Shown here in pieces: positions 32,252-43,400 of a stretch of 64,000 nucleotides of DNA. Source of the stretch: Madurella fahalii (lineage: Eukaryota > Ascomycota > Sordariomycetes > Sordariales). The notes under the pieces were generated by a model. That model was not told the DNA's origin, searched no databases, and saw only the letters and a list, made by a program, of their open reading frames with translations. The position numbers and the translations under genes were made by a program. The stretch's first letter is position 1. Each line of letters starts with the position of its first letter. The stretch spans positions 3,534,001-3,598,000 of the forward strand of contig CM056878.1 in assembly GCA_029876055.1 (NCBI GenBank), given 5' to 3'.

Positions 32252-35116
32252 ATGAGGTACTCCTCTCGGTTTCTCGGAGCCATGGCGGCGGCCGCGTCGT
32301 GTGAGTGTTAAAGCCATTTAGGGCTCTCGCATCAGCTGACTGACCTGGTGTTGTAGTCGCGCCGTCTGTCCTTGCCCAGAACAATGTTCCGGTGACGATC
32401 ACTGATCCAGACACCGGTATCATCTTCAACACGTGGGGTCTTGCCAATGGAGCTCCGCAGACCAGGGGCGGATTGACCTTTGGTGTGGCTCTGCCTCCCG
32501 ATGCCCTCGAGACAGATGCCAGCGAGTTCATCGGATACCTGGTAGGTCAAACGCAAAACGCCCCTCACAGCTCACTGGTGTTGACATTTCCAGCAATGCG
32601 CGGCCGCCGACTCGGCCGGCTGGTGCGGTATCTCCCTGGGAGGACCGATGACCAACTCGCTCCTTATCGCCGCCTGGCCTCATGAGGACACCGTCTACAC
32701 ATCCCTTCGGTACGCCGCGGGATACACTATGCCGGATCTCTACACGGGAGACGCCGAGATCACCCAGATCTCGTCGACCATCAATTCGACACACTTCACC
32801 CTGATCTTTAGATGCCAGAACTGCCTCCAGTGGAACCAGGGCGGTCAACAGGGCGGCGCATCCACGACCGGCGGCGTCATGGTCCTCGGCTGGGTTCAGG
32901 CGTTCCCGTCTCCCGGCAACCCGACTTGCCCAGACCAGATCACCATGGAACAACACGACAACGGCATGGGCATCTGGGGCGCCGCCCTCGACGAAAACGC
33001 CGCCAACCCGTCCTACACTGCCTGGGCAGCTCAGGCTACCAGAACGGTCACCGGTGATTGCGGCGGTCCGACCGAGACTGGCGTCGTCGGCGTGCCGGTA
33101 CCGACTGGCACTTCGTTCGACTACATTGTGGTCGGCGGCGGTGCGGGCGGTATCCCCGTTGCCGACAAGCTGAGCGAGTCCGGGAAGAGCGTGCTGCTCA
33201 TCGAAAAGGGCTTCGCCTCGACGGGCGAGCACGGCGGAGTCCTCGGGCCAGACTGGCTGGACGGCACCGACCTTACCCGGTTCGACGTGCCCGGCCTGTG
33301 CAACCAGATCTGGGTCGACTCGAACGGCATTGCCTGCACCGACACTGACCAGATGGCTGGGTGCGTCCTCGGCGGAGGCACCGCTGTAAACGCCGGTCTA
33401 TGGTTCAAGGTGAGCCCGGCTATTGATATCCTAGCTCCTAGCTTCGACGGACTATTCTAACCAATTCTAGCCGTATTCTCTGGACTGGGATTACTTGTTC
33501 CCCAACGGCTGGAAGTCAAGGGACATCAGAGCAGCCATCAACCGGGTGTTCTCGCGCATCCCGGGTACGGACACGCCCTCCACCGACGGCAAGCGCTACT
33601 ATCAGCAGGGTTTTGATGTCCTCTCGAGTGGTCTACGCGCTAGTGGCTGGAGCCAGGTCACGGCCAACAACGCTCCGGACCGCAAGAACCGCACCTTCTC
33701 GAACGCCCCCTTCATGTTTTCCGGCGGCGAGCGCGGCGGGCCCCTGGCGACGTACCTCACTAGCGCTAAGAAGCGTAGCAACTTCAATCTCTGGCTGAAC
33801 ACGACCGTGAAGCGCGTCATCCGCGAGGGCGGCCACATCACGGGTGTCGAGGTCGAGGCGTTCAGGACCGGCGGATACCAGGGTATCGTAGACGTCACTA
33901 AGATCTCGGGCCGCGTGGTCCTTTCGGCAGGTACTTTCGGCAGTGCCAAGATCCTACTCAGGAGCGGCATCGGGCCGAAGGACCAGCTCGAGGTTGTCAA
34001 GAACTCGGAGATTGACGGGCCTACTATGATCAGTAACTCTTCGTGGATCAATCTGCCGGTTGGCTACAACCTGGACGACCATCTCAACGTAGGTCGACAG
34101 GACCAAAGAATGTCTCGTAGCATGCACTGATATACGACAGACTGACACCGTCATCACCCATCCCAACGTTGCCTTCTACGACTTCTACGAGGCCTGGACG
34201 AACCCAATCGAGTCGGACAAGAATAGCTACCTTCGTACGTCATATCAATCTTGCAATCCTTCACTCTCGGAGCTAACAACACCATCTAGAAAGCCGCACC
34301 GGCATCCTCGCACAAGCCGCACCCAACATCGGACCAATGTGAGTGAGCCCCCTCTCGTCAAATTCCAAACCACTTCCTTCCCCCACCCTAAACAATGCTA
34401 ACCACCCCTCGCCCCCCAAAAACAGGTTCTGGGAGGAAATCAAGGGCGCCGACGGCATCGTCCGCCAATTGCAATGGACGGCCCGCGTGGAAGGCAGCTT
34501 CGACACCCCGAACGGCCACGCAATGACCATGTCGCAGTACCTAGGGCGCGGGGCGACGTCGCGGGGGCGCATGACGCTGACGCCGGCGCTCTCGACCATC
34601 GTGTCGGACGTGCCGTACCTCAAGGACCCCAACGACCGGGAGGCGGTGATCCAGGGCATCGCCAACGTGCAGGCGGCGCTGGCCGGGGTGGCCAACCTGA
34701 CATTTACGTACCCCAACGCGTCCGTGTCGGCGCGCGAGTACGTCGAGGGCATGGTGGTGTCGCCGTCGAACCGGCGGTCCAACCACTGGATGGGCACCAA
34801 CAAGCTCGGCGCCGACGACGGCCGCCTCGGCCCCGGCGACTCGGGCGCCGTCGTCGACCTCGACACGCGCGTCTACGGCACCGACAACCTCTTCGTCGTC
34901 GACGCCAGCATCTTCCCCGGCGTCCCCACCACCAACCCCAGCAGCTACATCGTGACGGCCGCCGAGCACGCCTCGCAGAGGATCCTGGCGCTGCCCGCCC
35001 CCCGGCCCGTGGGCAGGTGGGGCCAGTGTGGCGGGCGCCAGTGGAGGGGGAGCTTCGTGTGCGTCGAGGGGACGACGTGCACGCCGCAGAACGAGTGGTA
35101 CTCGCAGTGCGTGTGA
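32252..35116 (+). CDS. CDH: Cellobiose dehydrogenase with C-terminal CBM1 (AA8-AA3_1-CBM1)
   Basis: A secreted flavocytochrome that oxidises cellobiose to the lactone and passes electrons through its haem domain to lytic polysaccharide monooxygenases. Seven exons (32252-32300, 32357-32541, 32594-33409, 33471-34088, 34141-34234, 34290-34338, 34426-35116) join to 833 residues. A signal peptide (MRYSSRFLGAMAAAASFAPS, cut near residue 24) is followed by the cytochrome domain; likely haem ligands are Met97 in GGPMTNS and His199 in EQHDNG. After a short linker the flavin domain starts near residue 250 with DYIVVGGGAGGIPVADKLSE. The catalytic pair is His724 in SNHWMGTN and Asn774 in TTNPSSYIV. A fungal cellulose-binding module closes the protein (about 800-833, WGQCGGRQW). 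It closely resembles the thermophilic Myriococcum/Myceliophthora class II enzymes as I remember them, which supports a Chaetomiaceae origin. Confidence 0.97.
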
Positions 35117-35600
35117 GTATCTCCGTCTGATGAAGACGGAGTCCCAGAGAGGGGGGGGGGGGGGAACCGGTAGTCTCGGAAGGTCGAAGGAGTCGTCCTC
35201 AATTTTTATTCTTTCTTTCTTTCTTTGTGAATAGTTCTCTCTCACCCGTACATACAGCAGCATTTTCAAATCCGTAAAGAGGCTCATGAGTTGCGACGTG
35301 ATGTATTTGAGGGGACATTGCGTTGGACTTGTTATATGCCTCCTGCCGCTTCCCGCTCTTCTCGGAACATCCCCCCGCAGATTCAACCATCAGGGCTGGA
35401 CTGCCCCAAATGCCGTGTGAAACGGCCGTAAGTATTGCCGACATGGCATCATACAAAAAACTCAACATCGAAAGCATATCTTCTCTCTCGGCTTGCGGGA
35501 AAGGATATGGACAACTATCACATCCAGTTCGTTCCGCCATCCCCTACCATATGCTGGTTACGGTCCGAGAACTCGGCTAGCGAGCAATCGTGATGGTCAT
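35117..35600. other. Convergent 3' spacer with poly-G run
   Basis: This 484-bp spacer lies between the 3' ends of CDH and the GNAT-like gene. A long G run lies just downstream of the CDH stop near 35151-35163, followed by a TTTC-rich tract. The short frames here are chance. Confidence 0.5.
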
Positions 35601-37109
35601 CTAGTAGTCGCCGAGGATCCGCGGGTCGAACTGGCATGTGTGCTCAAAGACCACCGCATCAAGCCAGCAGGCCGGACCTTTGCGGCACTTAGGTGTGCGA
35701 TGCACCGCCTCGAGCCGCACCTTCTCGGTGAAGTTGAAGCTATCCTCGAGCAGCTTGCGGGCCCAGATCAGATCATCATCATAAAACTTCTGCACGTGCT
35801 CTAGATTCTTATTCCCTCCCGCAAGGTGCTTGTGACGCACCATGTACGAGAGGTAAAGGCGGAAGTACTTCCTCTCGTGGTGCTTGGGTGACTTGTAGAC
35901 AGGGTTATTGTCGGGGTCGACAAAGTCATATCCCGACTGCGACGAGAAGCGATCCGACACTGTCGTTAGCAGCATGTCGAGGAGTGAGAAGCCAATCTTC
36001 TTCCGCCTGTGTTCGTGGTGGACGAACAGGTTGATTCTGGCGGTGGCTCGGCTGCTGCCGGTGCCGCTGCCGGCGAGGCCGGGCTCCCAGACTGACACGA
36101 ACGCGAAGCCCAAGATCTCGCCGCGTCTCTGGTTCTGCCGATCAGAGTCATCGGTTGGGATTTGGCGATAAGGGGAGTACACAATGTTGCCCCTTGTCAT
36201 ACCCAGGTCCTTGGCCGAACCGCGGACGGCTACAACAAACGGCATCCCCAGACTCTCAGTAGTGCTGAGGATCCTCTCGAAATCTTCTACCGTAAGAAGC
36301 CGAGAGTCGAGCGTCTGGAGGCCGAACTGCACCTCCTGGTTGTAAATGAGACACACCGCTTCCATGTCATACTTCCCGGCCGGGCGCAGGAAACATGGTA
36401 TCCGCGGCACATAATAGTTGAATTCGGGCTTCTCGTACTTTGGCTCGATGACTTGGGCGAACCATTTCGGATCCGTGAGCAATGGGTCCTGCTGCGGCTC
36501 ATATTTCCCGGTGTAGATGTGCGGCTCGGGACGGGAGTTGAACCGTGAGTTGAACCGTGGATTGCGGCGCATATCCATTCGCCGTCGCATCAAAAGCGTC
36601 GAGGTCCAGTTCTGCCGCCGCCAGTCGAGCTCGGTTTCGACCTGCGAATGGTCAACTATGGTATCGGGGTAGTCGATAGGCGGCAGCAAGAGGCCAGTGT
36701 TAGTATCTACGTCGCATTTCCAGTGCTCGACGCCATTCCCGCAGGAGAGGGATGCTCTGATGTTGCGAGAAACACCGTCCATCCACGCCGAGATAAATGG
36801 CTCGAGATAGCTGGGATGAGCCAAGGTGCCGTCGTCGTCTCTCAAGAGAGTGTACCACTTGTTGTCGCTCGTCTTGCGAAGCCGGGGTTGCAATGCAATG
36901 GCGTTCCGAATGTCGGCTTCTAGCTTAGCCTTGGGACTCGTAGAATCTGGAACTCGCAGAGCGACATCACTGATATTGATTGATGGAAGACTCGGCGGCG
37001 GCGATCCGGGGTAATTCCGGTCCGGACACGGCACGCGGCGAGTAATCAGATCTGGGGAATAGCGGCCGGCTATGCCCGAGCCAGGGGCAAACTTCTCCCC
37101 GGGAGGCAT
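35601..37109 (-). CDS. GNAT-like acetyltransferase domain protein, substrate unknown
   Basis: A single open frame of 502 codons. The C-terminal half resembles a GNAT fold: FLRPAGKYDMEAVCLIYNQE opens the domain, GEILGFAFVSVWEPG gives the central strand, and INLFVHHEHRRKKIGFSLLD has the R/Q-x-x-G/A acetyl-CoA-binding pattern as RRKKIG. It resembles the large fungal acetyltransferase-like family of unknown target. The N-terminal 200 residues are proline- and arginine-rich without a known domain, apart from conserved-looking Trp and Cys residues near WKCDVDTNTG. The frame stays open upstream of the chosen ATG through SEREAIKEQPTGVRPPNTD, with a possible acceptor about 80 bases upstream, so a short 5' exon is quite possible. 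It converges with CDH. Confidence 0.7.
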   Translation of the reverse strand: MPPGEKFAPGSGIAGRYSPDLITRRVPCPDRNYPGSPPPSLPSINISDVALRVPDSTSPKAKLEADIRNAIALQPRLRKTSDNKWYTLLRDDDGTLAHPSYLEPFISAWMDGVSRNIRASLSCGNGVEHWKCDVDTNTGLLLPPIDYPDTIVDHSQVETELDWRRQNWTSTLLMRRRMDMRRNPRFNSRFNSRPEPHIYTGKYEPQQDPLLTDPKWFAQVIEPKYEKPEFNYYVPRIPCFLRPAGKYDMEAVCLIYNQEVQFGLQTLDSRLLTVEDFERILSTTESLGMPFVVAVRGSAKDLGMTRGNIVYSPYRQIPTDDSDRQNQRRGEILGFAFVSVWEPGLAGSGTGSSRATARINLFVHHEHRRKKIGFSLLDMLLTTVSDRFSSQSGYDFVDPDNNPVYKSPKHHERKYFRLYLSYMVRHKHLAGGNKNLEHVQKFYDDDLIWARKLLEDSFNFTEKVRLEAVHRTPKCRKGPACWLDAVVFEHTCQFDPRILGDY

Positions 37110-38869
37110 GTCCGTATTTGGAGGTCTAACGCCAGTCGGCTGTTCTTTGATGGCTTCACGTTCGCTGTCTCGGATCTTTGGGCTTTCTCGAACAAAAAGA
37201 TGGGTTAATGGGCAGGAGGGTTAGGAGCGCCAATTCTGTGGACTGCGTGGCCAAAGACGGGCGTGTGATGGATGAGTCTTGCGGCTGGGAAAGAGCCGGA
37301 TCATAAGAGCCAATTCGGGAGGAAGCCGCACCCCAACTTCCTGCAGCGGAGTTGTTCGTTTCGGCCTTCGGCCTGTCCCTCAACTGGGTACCTTAGGCCA
37401 CCCAGCCCGCGCCAACGTCAGGGGGCAGGTTGTGTTGCCGGTGTGGTGGCGACACTAGCGGAATAGCCTTAGGGACGGAGCTTGATTCCCTCGTGGCATT
37501 GACCAAGCAAGCACCTAGCGGCAAAGAACTGGAACGCCAAATCCAGGGAATCCATATGACGCCGGTCCGTCTTGTCCCAGCCCTCGCCGTAATCATTTTC
37601 CGTTGCATTAGGGGGTGTTGGGCATGTCGACGGCTGACGCAACTAAGGAGGTAGAAAGTGAGCTAAGAATGCGCCATCTACTCTATGACGAAGTTAACCA
37701 ATCCATCCAGCAAAGCTACGTCAATTAACCGCATGCCTTTCGTTTTTAAAATGTGTACATCTCGGTTGGTATTTGACCAAAACATCACGGATGGCAACGC
37801 TAAACGGGACCAGGAACTAGCCATTCACTCAAAGCGATGAAACGAACGATTTGGGCATTGAAGACCACCCCAAGGGGGGAGTTATTTTGGCAATCACGCT
37901 ATCTGCAGTGGCTGGTGGTCGGAGCGAGGTAGAAGAAGGAATGGTCACAGTGGAACGAGGACTCCAAGGGTGAGGCAGCTCGACGTCGCTGTCAACGACC
38001 CGAGTTGGGAGAGGGAGGAGCAGGGATCTCTCAGGATAGTGTAGGCGAGTGTAGGAAGGATTTGGTGGGGAAGAAGGCAGAATTGCTGCAGTAAACTGGG
38101 AGGACAGGAAAGTGAAGAAGAATGAGCGATCGAAAAGCTGATTTGCGGTTCAGAGGCACATACACGCGTTTCGATTAGGAAGCTGTACAGTGCTATGATG
38201 CGGTTCCTGAGAGCCACCAAAGTGGCCTCTTTGCAAACAGGCACTGGCACTTAAATGTCTAGGTACGTTCGTCCAACGTAGGCACCGAGCGATGGCAACC
38301 CGGCTTTCTTGCGATTATACGGAGGGTCTTCCATGACAACCGACCAGACAGACATTCCTCTGGATCACCCTCACTCAGCCCCGTTTCCCAATGGAACTGC
38401 CGTTTGTTATCCGTTGTGGGTTGGTGTGGGCGTCTGCACACATGCACTTCGCCGTGTGTCCTGCCAGGGGGCGGTCACCATCGGTTCGGGCCAAAGCCCA
38501 TTACGATTAGGCCCGATAGGTCCAATAAGTCAAATGCAACCATGTATAGAGGAAGTTCTATCGCTTTCAGGCAGGCGGGCATTACATGTTCGTTGGTGGA
38601 AAGGGGAAGTGTTGTTGATGGTTGTCACGTGGTGTGCAGCCCAAGAACCACATGGTGCGGATCCTGGACGCAATCGAAATGGGCACTGGGTGCTTTGGTG
38701 CAGGCACCCATCATCCTTTACTAGGGGTTATTATAGGGAATGTCGCATTTAAACAAGATCTGATGTCTGGTACATGATTACTTGGAATCCTATTTCTCTT
38801 CCCGCCTGCGGGAATTTCTATCATTTCAATCATAACCCGTTTTATCGAATTCCAACCCCCGCGGCGAGG
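37110..38869. other. 1.8-kb intergenic region, GNAT-like gene to ARL2
   Basis: Open frames are short and conflicting. It should contain the promoters of two divergent genes and possibly a short 5' exon of the GNAT-like gene near 37150-37200. Around 37680-37800 the base composition is AT-richer than its surroundings. No RNA gene or transposon terminus was recognised. Confidence 0.45.
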
Positions 38870-39703
38870 ATGCTCTCCATCCTACGGAAAGCAAGGCTCA
38901 AGGATAAGGAGCTGCGCATCTTGATGCTGTATGTAGCTGCCATCTATATAGTTGTCGACCTACTTTGCATGCCGCTTACAAAGATGCAGCGGCCTCGACA
39001 ATGCAGGCAAAACCACCATTGTGAAGAAGATAATGGGCGAGGACGTCACCACGGTCAGCCCAACCCTCGGCTTCATCATCAAGACAATCGACTACGAAGG
39101 GTGCGTTCTGTTCCCCTACATGGTATTCCACCCAGCCTCGGGCACTAACAAGTTTTCTCAGGTACAAGCTAAATATCTGTAAGATGGGATCACTTTTACC
39201 TGCCCTTGCCATCCCAGACTCACCAGGCAATCAGGGGACGTCGGGGGCCAGAAGACGCTGCGCTCATACTGGCGCAACTACTTTGAGAAGACGGATGCCC
39301 TGATCTGGGTTGTTGATGCCACAGATAGACTGCGTATCGATGACTGCAGAGACGAGCTGCATGGCCTTCTCCAGGAAGAGGTGCTTCCCATGCTTGTCTG
39401 TGGCAGGTACCGGCAGCTGACAATCCCCAAGAGACTTTCAGGAGCAAGCCTCCTCGTGTTTGCGAACAAGACGGACGTTCAGGGGTGCATAACTGGCGAT
39501 GAGATGCTCAAGGTGGGCAATCCGATACCGGGGCTGGCTGGACCAGAACTGATATCTTCATCGACGCTTAGGCTCTACGACTCGACGAGATCCGGACGCA
39601 TCGATGGAACATTTTACGGTGCAGTGCCATGACGGGCGAGAACCTGAAGGAAGGCTTAGCTTGGGTCGTTGAGGACGCCAAAGCTCGTCTATTCCTCTAC
39701 TGA
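38870..39703 (+). CDS. ARL2: ARL2-type small GTPase (Cin4/Alp41)
   Basis: A small GTPase acting with tubulin-folding cofactors (known from yeast Cin4, fission yeast Alp41 and human ARL2). Six exons are predicted: 38870-38928, 38990-39100, 39162-39178, 39235-39380, 39432-39512 and 39572-39703, giving 181 residues against 184 for human ARL2. Sequence features are MLSILRKARLKDKELRIL, the P-loop GLDNAGKTT, the switch I Thr in VSPTLGF, DVGGQK of switch II, NKTD and the C-terminal motif CSAMTGENLKEGL. The second residue is not Gly, so N-myristoylation is not expected, as in ARL2. The third exon is only 17 nt. Both flanking splice junctions and phases fit exactly; this strengthens the model despite its fragmentation. 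Confidence 0.92.
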
Positions 39704-40439
39704 TTCAGGCCCGAGTTGGGGTACCGATGCGGCTCTTTCCGGCTGCCCCGGCCTTTGCCGACGCCGCGGGCGGACCCAGCTAGTTTGTCCGGCACTGATG
39801 CGAATGATCTCCAGTTGCTAGGGCAATTTTGGTAAACAATGAAAGAAGTGGAGTGGGCCTCGATGATAAGCAACAAGCACGCCAGCGCCCAAGGACTAGG
39901 GTGGGACAGATGTAGTGTGTTCCACGGTGTAGGCCGGATTGCCATGCGGCGGGGAAGAAGAGAACAAAAGGAACGAGGGAATATATGGCTGTTCCACAAG
40001 AAGGCATCGTGCGGTCCGGAAATATCTTGAAACAATGGCATTTATCTCGGGGTTGCATCGCGACCCGAGTGCCGCTGAGATGGTCAGAGCGTCCGAAGAG
40101 CAGCGCAGGGCTCTGCGACAGGGCTCGGCGGGCTTTGCCAGCGAATCGGACGGGCTGACGGCGGTGCCAACACGCCCAGCCCAGCTCCCGCTGTCCAAGC
40201 CCTGCGGGTGCTCCGTGCAGACGGAACTGGGTTGGGGCCCTCTCCGACGACTGCCCCTCCAGGAATTGCCCGGGGGGCCGTTTTATTTATTAACAACCAA
40301 CAAGGGTTTTGAATTTGGTTTTGGATGTTGACATCAGCCCGCCCTGGGACTCCCCGGACTGCCGCAAGCCTGTGTCCCGTGCTCTTATTTCCCGTGGGTT
40401 TTTGTGTGTCATGCCTAAGGCGGCGTGTCGGAAACAGCC
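39704..40439. promoter_or_regulatory. Intergenic region upstream of the gelsolin-domain gene
   Basis: About 736 bp between two plus-strand genes. It must contain the ARL2 3' untranslated region and the promoter and leader of the next gene. Antisense open frames up to 217 codons overlap the next gene's 5' end and are composition-driven shadows. Confidence 0.45.
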
Positions 40440-43400
40440 ATGTCTGACGAGGTTTCTGACTTTTTGCGCTCCGTCGAGTTGTTGAAGGGAAGACGAGAGG
40501 AAGAAGACGAAGCGCGCTCGCGCGAACTCGAGGAGAAGATCCTGCAGGAAAAGAAAGAACGCCAGGCCCGGCGCGCAGGTACGCCAATCTTCTCCCACTT
40601 CCCGTCCTCCCTGTGGTCATCCCATCGAATCGGCGCGCGTACAGTACCTCTCGCTGTACCGCGTTGTGGCACTGGATCAGCAGGAACACGGCCGTTCGTC
40701 GAGTCGGTCCACCACTCGCACAGCACTGCCAAACCATGCGACATCACTCGCTGGAACTGTTTTACACAGGCGTATTAGCATGAAACAGGAAAACTGACAT
40801 TGTGCTTCTTATAATTTTTTTACAGAGCGCGCAAGATCCATTTCTCCCCAGAAATCATCGCCGGCAAACACCCCCTCGCCTACTGCCCATCGCATCGGCC
40901 TCCCGCTGGCTGCCGACGGCACAAGTCTGCCATCGCCTGGTCTCGAGAGCACCGGAAGCCCCCGGCCGCGCGCCGCCCCGCCTTCAGATGCCATGGAGAG
41001 CGCAACCGACTACTCGGGCTCTCCGACCAAGGAGAACGAGTCCCCGTTCGACTCGGATACCAAGCGGACCAGCCTGACCATGACCTCGCCGTCCATTGGC
41101 ATGCCGTCGGCTCGATCTCCCCTCTCGTGGCAGAGACGGCCGACATCGCAGGCCTCTGAGAGACCCAGAAGCCGGACCTTGACTATGGTGGCCGCCGAGA
41201 ATGCTGCGCGCAGCAACTCTCCCAACCCTGCCGATTCAGCGCCAGCAGCCGAACAGACCTTGTCGCGCGACCAAATCGCTCAGTCCCTGGCGGGCAAAGA
41301 CCCGTCGTGGTTCCGACAAACGGCTGATCCAGGCCGGGGCTCGGCGACCTTCAGAAAGAGCCAGGTGGAGGACCAGGACACGGTGGATGTGTCATCGATA
41401 CGTACGCAGCTTCCCGGCATGTCGCGGGATTCATCGATAGAACCGTCTAAAGAGAGCTCTTCTCGGCCACAGACTCCCAACCCCGTGCCTACCAAGCTTG
41501 GTTCGCCCCTCCCTCTGACCGGCTCACAACGGCTTGACCCGCCGGCCGGAGATAACACGGGAGACCTGGAGACGCCAACTGCCAATCGCCAATCCGTGAT
41601 TTCGTCCGGTGGCCGCACATCGCCAACCAGGCCAGTTTCTCCCACGAAGGGTATGGGTGGCTTCGTACAGAGCGCCATGATGAAGCGTTCGGATAGCGTT
41701 AAGCGATGGAGCGTCAATTCTGCTGGAGGCTTACAGCGACCGGAGTCCACGCAAGGCTCGCAGCGCGGCTCTCCTCCCAAGGCTGGCTCTCGCCCGGCAA
41801 GCATGCTCAGGGGCTCTTCGGATGCGCCTGTGTTGAGACCAACCTCAAGCCAGGGGAACGAGAAGGAAGCCGAAGCCGAAACCGAGCCGGCCGCAGCTGG
41901 GGCAACTACGCCATCAGAGACTAAAACAAAGGGCGAAGACGAGAATACAACCCCGCCATCGAGCCCGTCTAAAACGATGGATCCCCGGAGGTGGAGCCCT
42001 AATAAGAACTCTAGCTGGCTCGAAGCGGCCTTGAACAAACCTGAATCGCCAAAGGCGAAGCCGGCTCCGCCCGCCGTGAATCAGCCGGCTTGGATGGTCG
42101 AGCTAAACAAGGCAAAAGCCCAGAAGGCGAGTACGGAGCTTGCCCGCAGCGCATCCCTCCCTACTAAGAAGCCCGAGGTCAAGACCGGTGGACTTATGAG
42201 GTCCACACCAATGGGCGCCAACATCAAGCCCTCTGCACTGACCGGCTTCCCGGTCGTACCTCCTGTTACAACAACCGACAAGCCTGCCATTGGCGGATTC
42301 CGCAACAACCTGAAGAAAGCTTCCCCGACTACCGAGGGTCCCGAGAGCGAGGGCCACGAAGAACCTACGGTCACGGCCAAGACAAAACCGGAAACGCCTC
42401 CAAAGAAGGACTTCCGTGCAAACCTCAAGCCCCGTGTACCCGTCCACGAAGCCAAGTCAACAGAGCCCGTCGACGAGCTGAAGAATGTCTTTGGGACCCT
42501 ACGAAGGACCAAGACGCAGAACTATGTGGCGCCGGATGAGCTTAAGGACAACATCCTGCGGGGCAAGGCGGCCTTGAACGCGACAGGCGGGCCTAAGAAG
42601 ACCGAACGTAAAGATGAATTTAAGGAGGCGATTCTGAAGAAGAAGGAAGACTTCAAGAAGGCCCAACAGGAGGGCCGGGGTATCACGAGAGAACCCAGCT
42701 CTGCTAGCGAGAAGACCATCCCCGAGGGTATCGCAAAGAAGCTGGAGATTCAGCGTACAGGAACGCTCTCCAAGCAGAGCCCAACTACTCCCGACTTCCC
42801 CTTGCAGACCCCCACGCTCACGGGATCCAATCGGTCCAGCTCTGTATCCACGATTTCGAAGCGGGATTTGCCCGATGTGGGTTCACAGACCGGGCTGGAG
42901 CATTCTCCCGGAATACCCAACGATCCGGTTGCCAAGCCGGCTCCTCCAGTCACCCTTCCGAAACAGTCAGATGCTCCTGGCCGCGTTCAAAGTAGAGTCG
43001 GCGGCCTGGCCGAACGATTCAACCCTGCGTTGGCTGGCCTCATAGCAAGGGGCCCTCCACCAGCATCTGGACCGTCAAAGAGCCCAGGAACGTCTGATAC
43101 CGCTGGCTCATCCACGGCAGAGACTGGGGAGTCCGCAGGGCCTGGCCCTCAGCTGACTCATTTGACAAAGAACCGAGCCCGTGGACCTAGGAGGAAGGCT
43201 CCGACTTCTGTCGCTAAACCAGCCGAGGAGGAGAAGCTGGTGGAAGCGGTTTCTGAGCCAGAGAAGAAACCTATTGCATTGCCCAAACCGGAAAATTTCG
43301 TTGTCTCCCCTAAGCTGGACGAGTTGGTCAAAATCTCTGGAGAGGAGAAGCCTATCACGGCCACCAAAACGGAGAGGTTCTCGACACAGAAGGCTGAGGC

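Noticed and set aside
34474..35130. 218-codon plus-strand frame within the last CDH exon, and its 281-codon antisense frame
   Set aside because: Arg/His/Gly-rich shadow of the true frame, which has clear GMC and CBM1 motifs.
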